Of a stretch of DNA of 64,000 bases, positions 62,416 to 64,000 are shown piece after piece. The stretch is taken from positions 64,447,593 to 64,511,592 of the forward strand of contig CM056738.1 of the NCBI GenBank assembly GCA_029844215.1, written 5' to 3'. The notes under the pieces are model-generated. The model was not told the DNA's origin, ran no database searches, and was given only the letters and a program-made list of their open reading frames with translations. The DNA comes from Przewalskia tangutica (lineage: Eukaryota; Streptophyta; Magnoliopsida; Solanales; Solanaceae). The translations under genes and the position numbers were made by a program. Each line of letters begins with the position of its first letter. Positions within the stretch are counted from its first letter, which is position 1.

Positions 62416-62418
62416 TTT

Positions 62419-64000
62419 TGTAACGACCGCCCGGCCCGCATCGTGCCTTATCCGGCACCCTAGTGACACAACATCGAGAAAACCAGCGGAAAATAAAACT
62501 TTAAACAAGAAACAAGATATATGATCATAAAACAAAGGCCAACCCAACTGCTACCTTCCAATAACATATATAAATACAACTCTTTCAAAACGAATGCTTT
62601 AATCTTTTTTACAAACCCCGCCTACAACAAGATTACTGCACTTAAGATTTACAACAACTATGACGGACAGGGCTCGCCATACCTCGAATGTACAAGAACC
62701 TACAACTCAGTGGAACACATACCAAAAGATAAGCCTCCGAGAAACGGAGCTTCCTAAAACGCCGAACCGAGATCCTAAGAGCGAGGATCCACGACCGATG
62801 TACCTCTACCGCAGCATGAACGCAGCCCAAGGAGGTCAAGCATAACAGTACCAAGTATGTGAAATCAGAAAAATATCAGAATGAAATCATACTAGTCTAT
62901 ATAAAGCAGAGACATGTATGATAACCAAACTACGATTCACAACATAAAAGAAGTCATGTCGCCGTGGACTCACGCCTCAAGTCATCACTCAAATATAACT
63001 ATGGGTCTCATGCCCACAACATCAATCATGTTCAGATCACGGCCGCATGCCCCGTAATTCTGCATCGTTTTAGACATGTCCATTATCCACCAATAATACC
63101 AAGGCCCCATGCCCCCATGCCCCCGGAATTCTACCTCAGACACGCCCACGTGACATCAACAATAATATATCGGTGATCAACCCCGCCGCACGGCCACATG
63201 CCCCGAATTCTACTCGGTGTAGACATGTCCATGTAACCACAATAACAATATATCGGTAATCAACCCGCCGCACGGCCGCATGCCCCGGAATCAGACGGTG
63301 TAGACATGTCCATGTGACATCAACAACAAGACCGTAATCAAAATGGAAACATACCCGTGGAATTCTCCATCACCGCCAAAGACGCCCAAGTAAGTTCTCA
63401 ACAAGTCGACCGCCTCTATCGAGACGCCAGAATACGTAAATACCACACTTGCACAACAAAGGCTATCATCACAAGCATAGGCAAGTTTCACAACAACAAG
63501 CATAGGCAAGTTTCACAACAACAAGCATAGGCAAGTTTCACACAACTCAAAGTACTTTCATTTTATGCCAAAGTCCGGGTTTCAACCCTAAAGTACTACG
63601 TACGTTAAGTTCTTTTTAAAAGAGAACCATTACTTTTATAAAAGTCACCCTATACCCGTAGTATTAGAATGACCAACCCACATTCCTTTTCAAAATCAAG
63701 TAACAACATTCTTTTCCTAAGTTCCGCTTTGCCTAGTTTCAATTACTCAAGTTTCTCGCTTCAAATGCTCAAGTCACTTATTTTAGAAAGGTTTCATAAC
63801 TCATAGTCTTAATCTCTTTTAAAACAATTGAGTAACATATGTCATATATGTGAGTAGTTTATTCTTGTTTATAACGATCTTATTACAAAGACCATGATCT
63901 AGAAAATGTAATATCATTTTGTCTTATCTTAGCTTCTATGCAGATGGAGGTTTCTACCGGTTTTAATACAACACATCATTATTCAATACATTTTCCTTTA
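62419..64000 (-). mobile_element. 5' LTR of second family B element (partial)
   Basis: Collinear with 56666-58247. Minisatellite at 63030-63325 and 24-bp repeat at 63470-63545. Cut by the window edge. Confidence 0.88.

Larger units (their letters stand above)
56666..64000 (-). mobile_element. Second family B gag-only element (inverted, runs off the window)
   Basis: 3' LTR 56666-60217, interior 60218-62418 (2201 bp), 5' LTR from 62419 to beyond the window. The order and interior size equal those of 23176-31886. It inserted into array LTR copy 4; the left duplication should be ACTTA (56661-56665) with the partner outside the window. Confidence 0.88.

Overview
The window is nuclear DNA of a flowering plant. 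It holds one clearly intact gene, a chloroplast [2Fe-2S] ferredoxin on the minus strand (10856-11287), in an island of about 2.8 kb (9301-12076). Almost everything else is Ty3/gypsy-type LTR retrotransposon DNA. The ferredoxin and the style of the LTRs (TGTTAYACCCCGTA... starts, 3-4 kb long, tRNA-iMet primer site TGGTATCAGAGC) suggest a eudicot, perhaps Solanaceae; the family is an inference and the sequence does not prove it.

Left part (1-9300, + strand unless stated): an integrase remnant (1-915), an LTR (1081-3581), a gag-only interior without a primer-binding site (3582-5348), a second LTR of another subfamily (5349-8509), and a minus-strand gag-region fragment (8510-9300). Middle (9301-12076): an unrecognised gene fragment (9545-10160), the ferredoxin, and its promoter with G-box and I-boxes. 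From 12077 a second mosaic element starts: a 1.8 kb LTR (12077-13902), primer site and gag, split by a minus-strand solo LTR (14470-17555), then degenerate gag/pol, an integrase (about 20000-21302) and an LTR (21388-33129) that is itself split.

The split is caused by a complete non-autonomous element at 23176-31886: two 3.2-3.3 kb LTRs, a 2.2 kb gag-only interior and a perfect 5-bp target-site duplication (GAATA). A second member lies inverted at the right end (56666 to beyond 64000) with an interior of nearly the same size (2201 versus 2199 bp). Between them, 33876-56665 is a head-to-tail array on the minus strand: four LTRs of about 4.2 kb separated by three interiors of about 1.27 kb, giving a 5.5 kb period. 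The first LTR is split by a + strand solo LTR (34520-37471) with a perfect ATTAA duplication; the other three copies show the empty site.

The LTRs carry their own minisatellites (36-, 47/48-, 56- and 59-bp units and two composite types), TATA boxes and a G-box-like palindrome. Seven of the eight interior-to-LTR junctions have the same short hairpin directly before the polypurine tract. No autonomous element (gag plus protease plus reverse transcriptase plus integrase) is visible. Many small indels separate otherwise near-identical copies and cluster at CAG/CTG/CCG sites. This may be assembly error, so frameshifts in gag and integrase should be read with caution.
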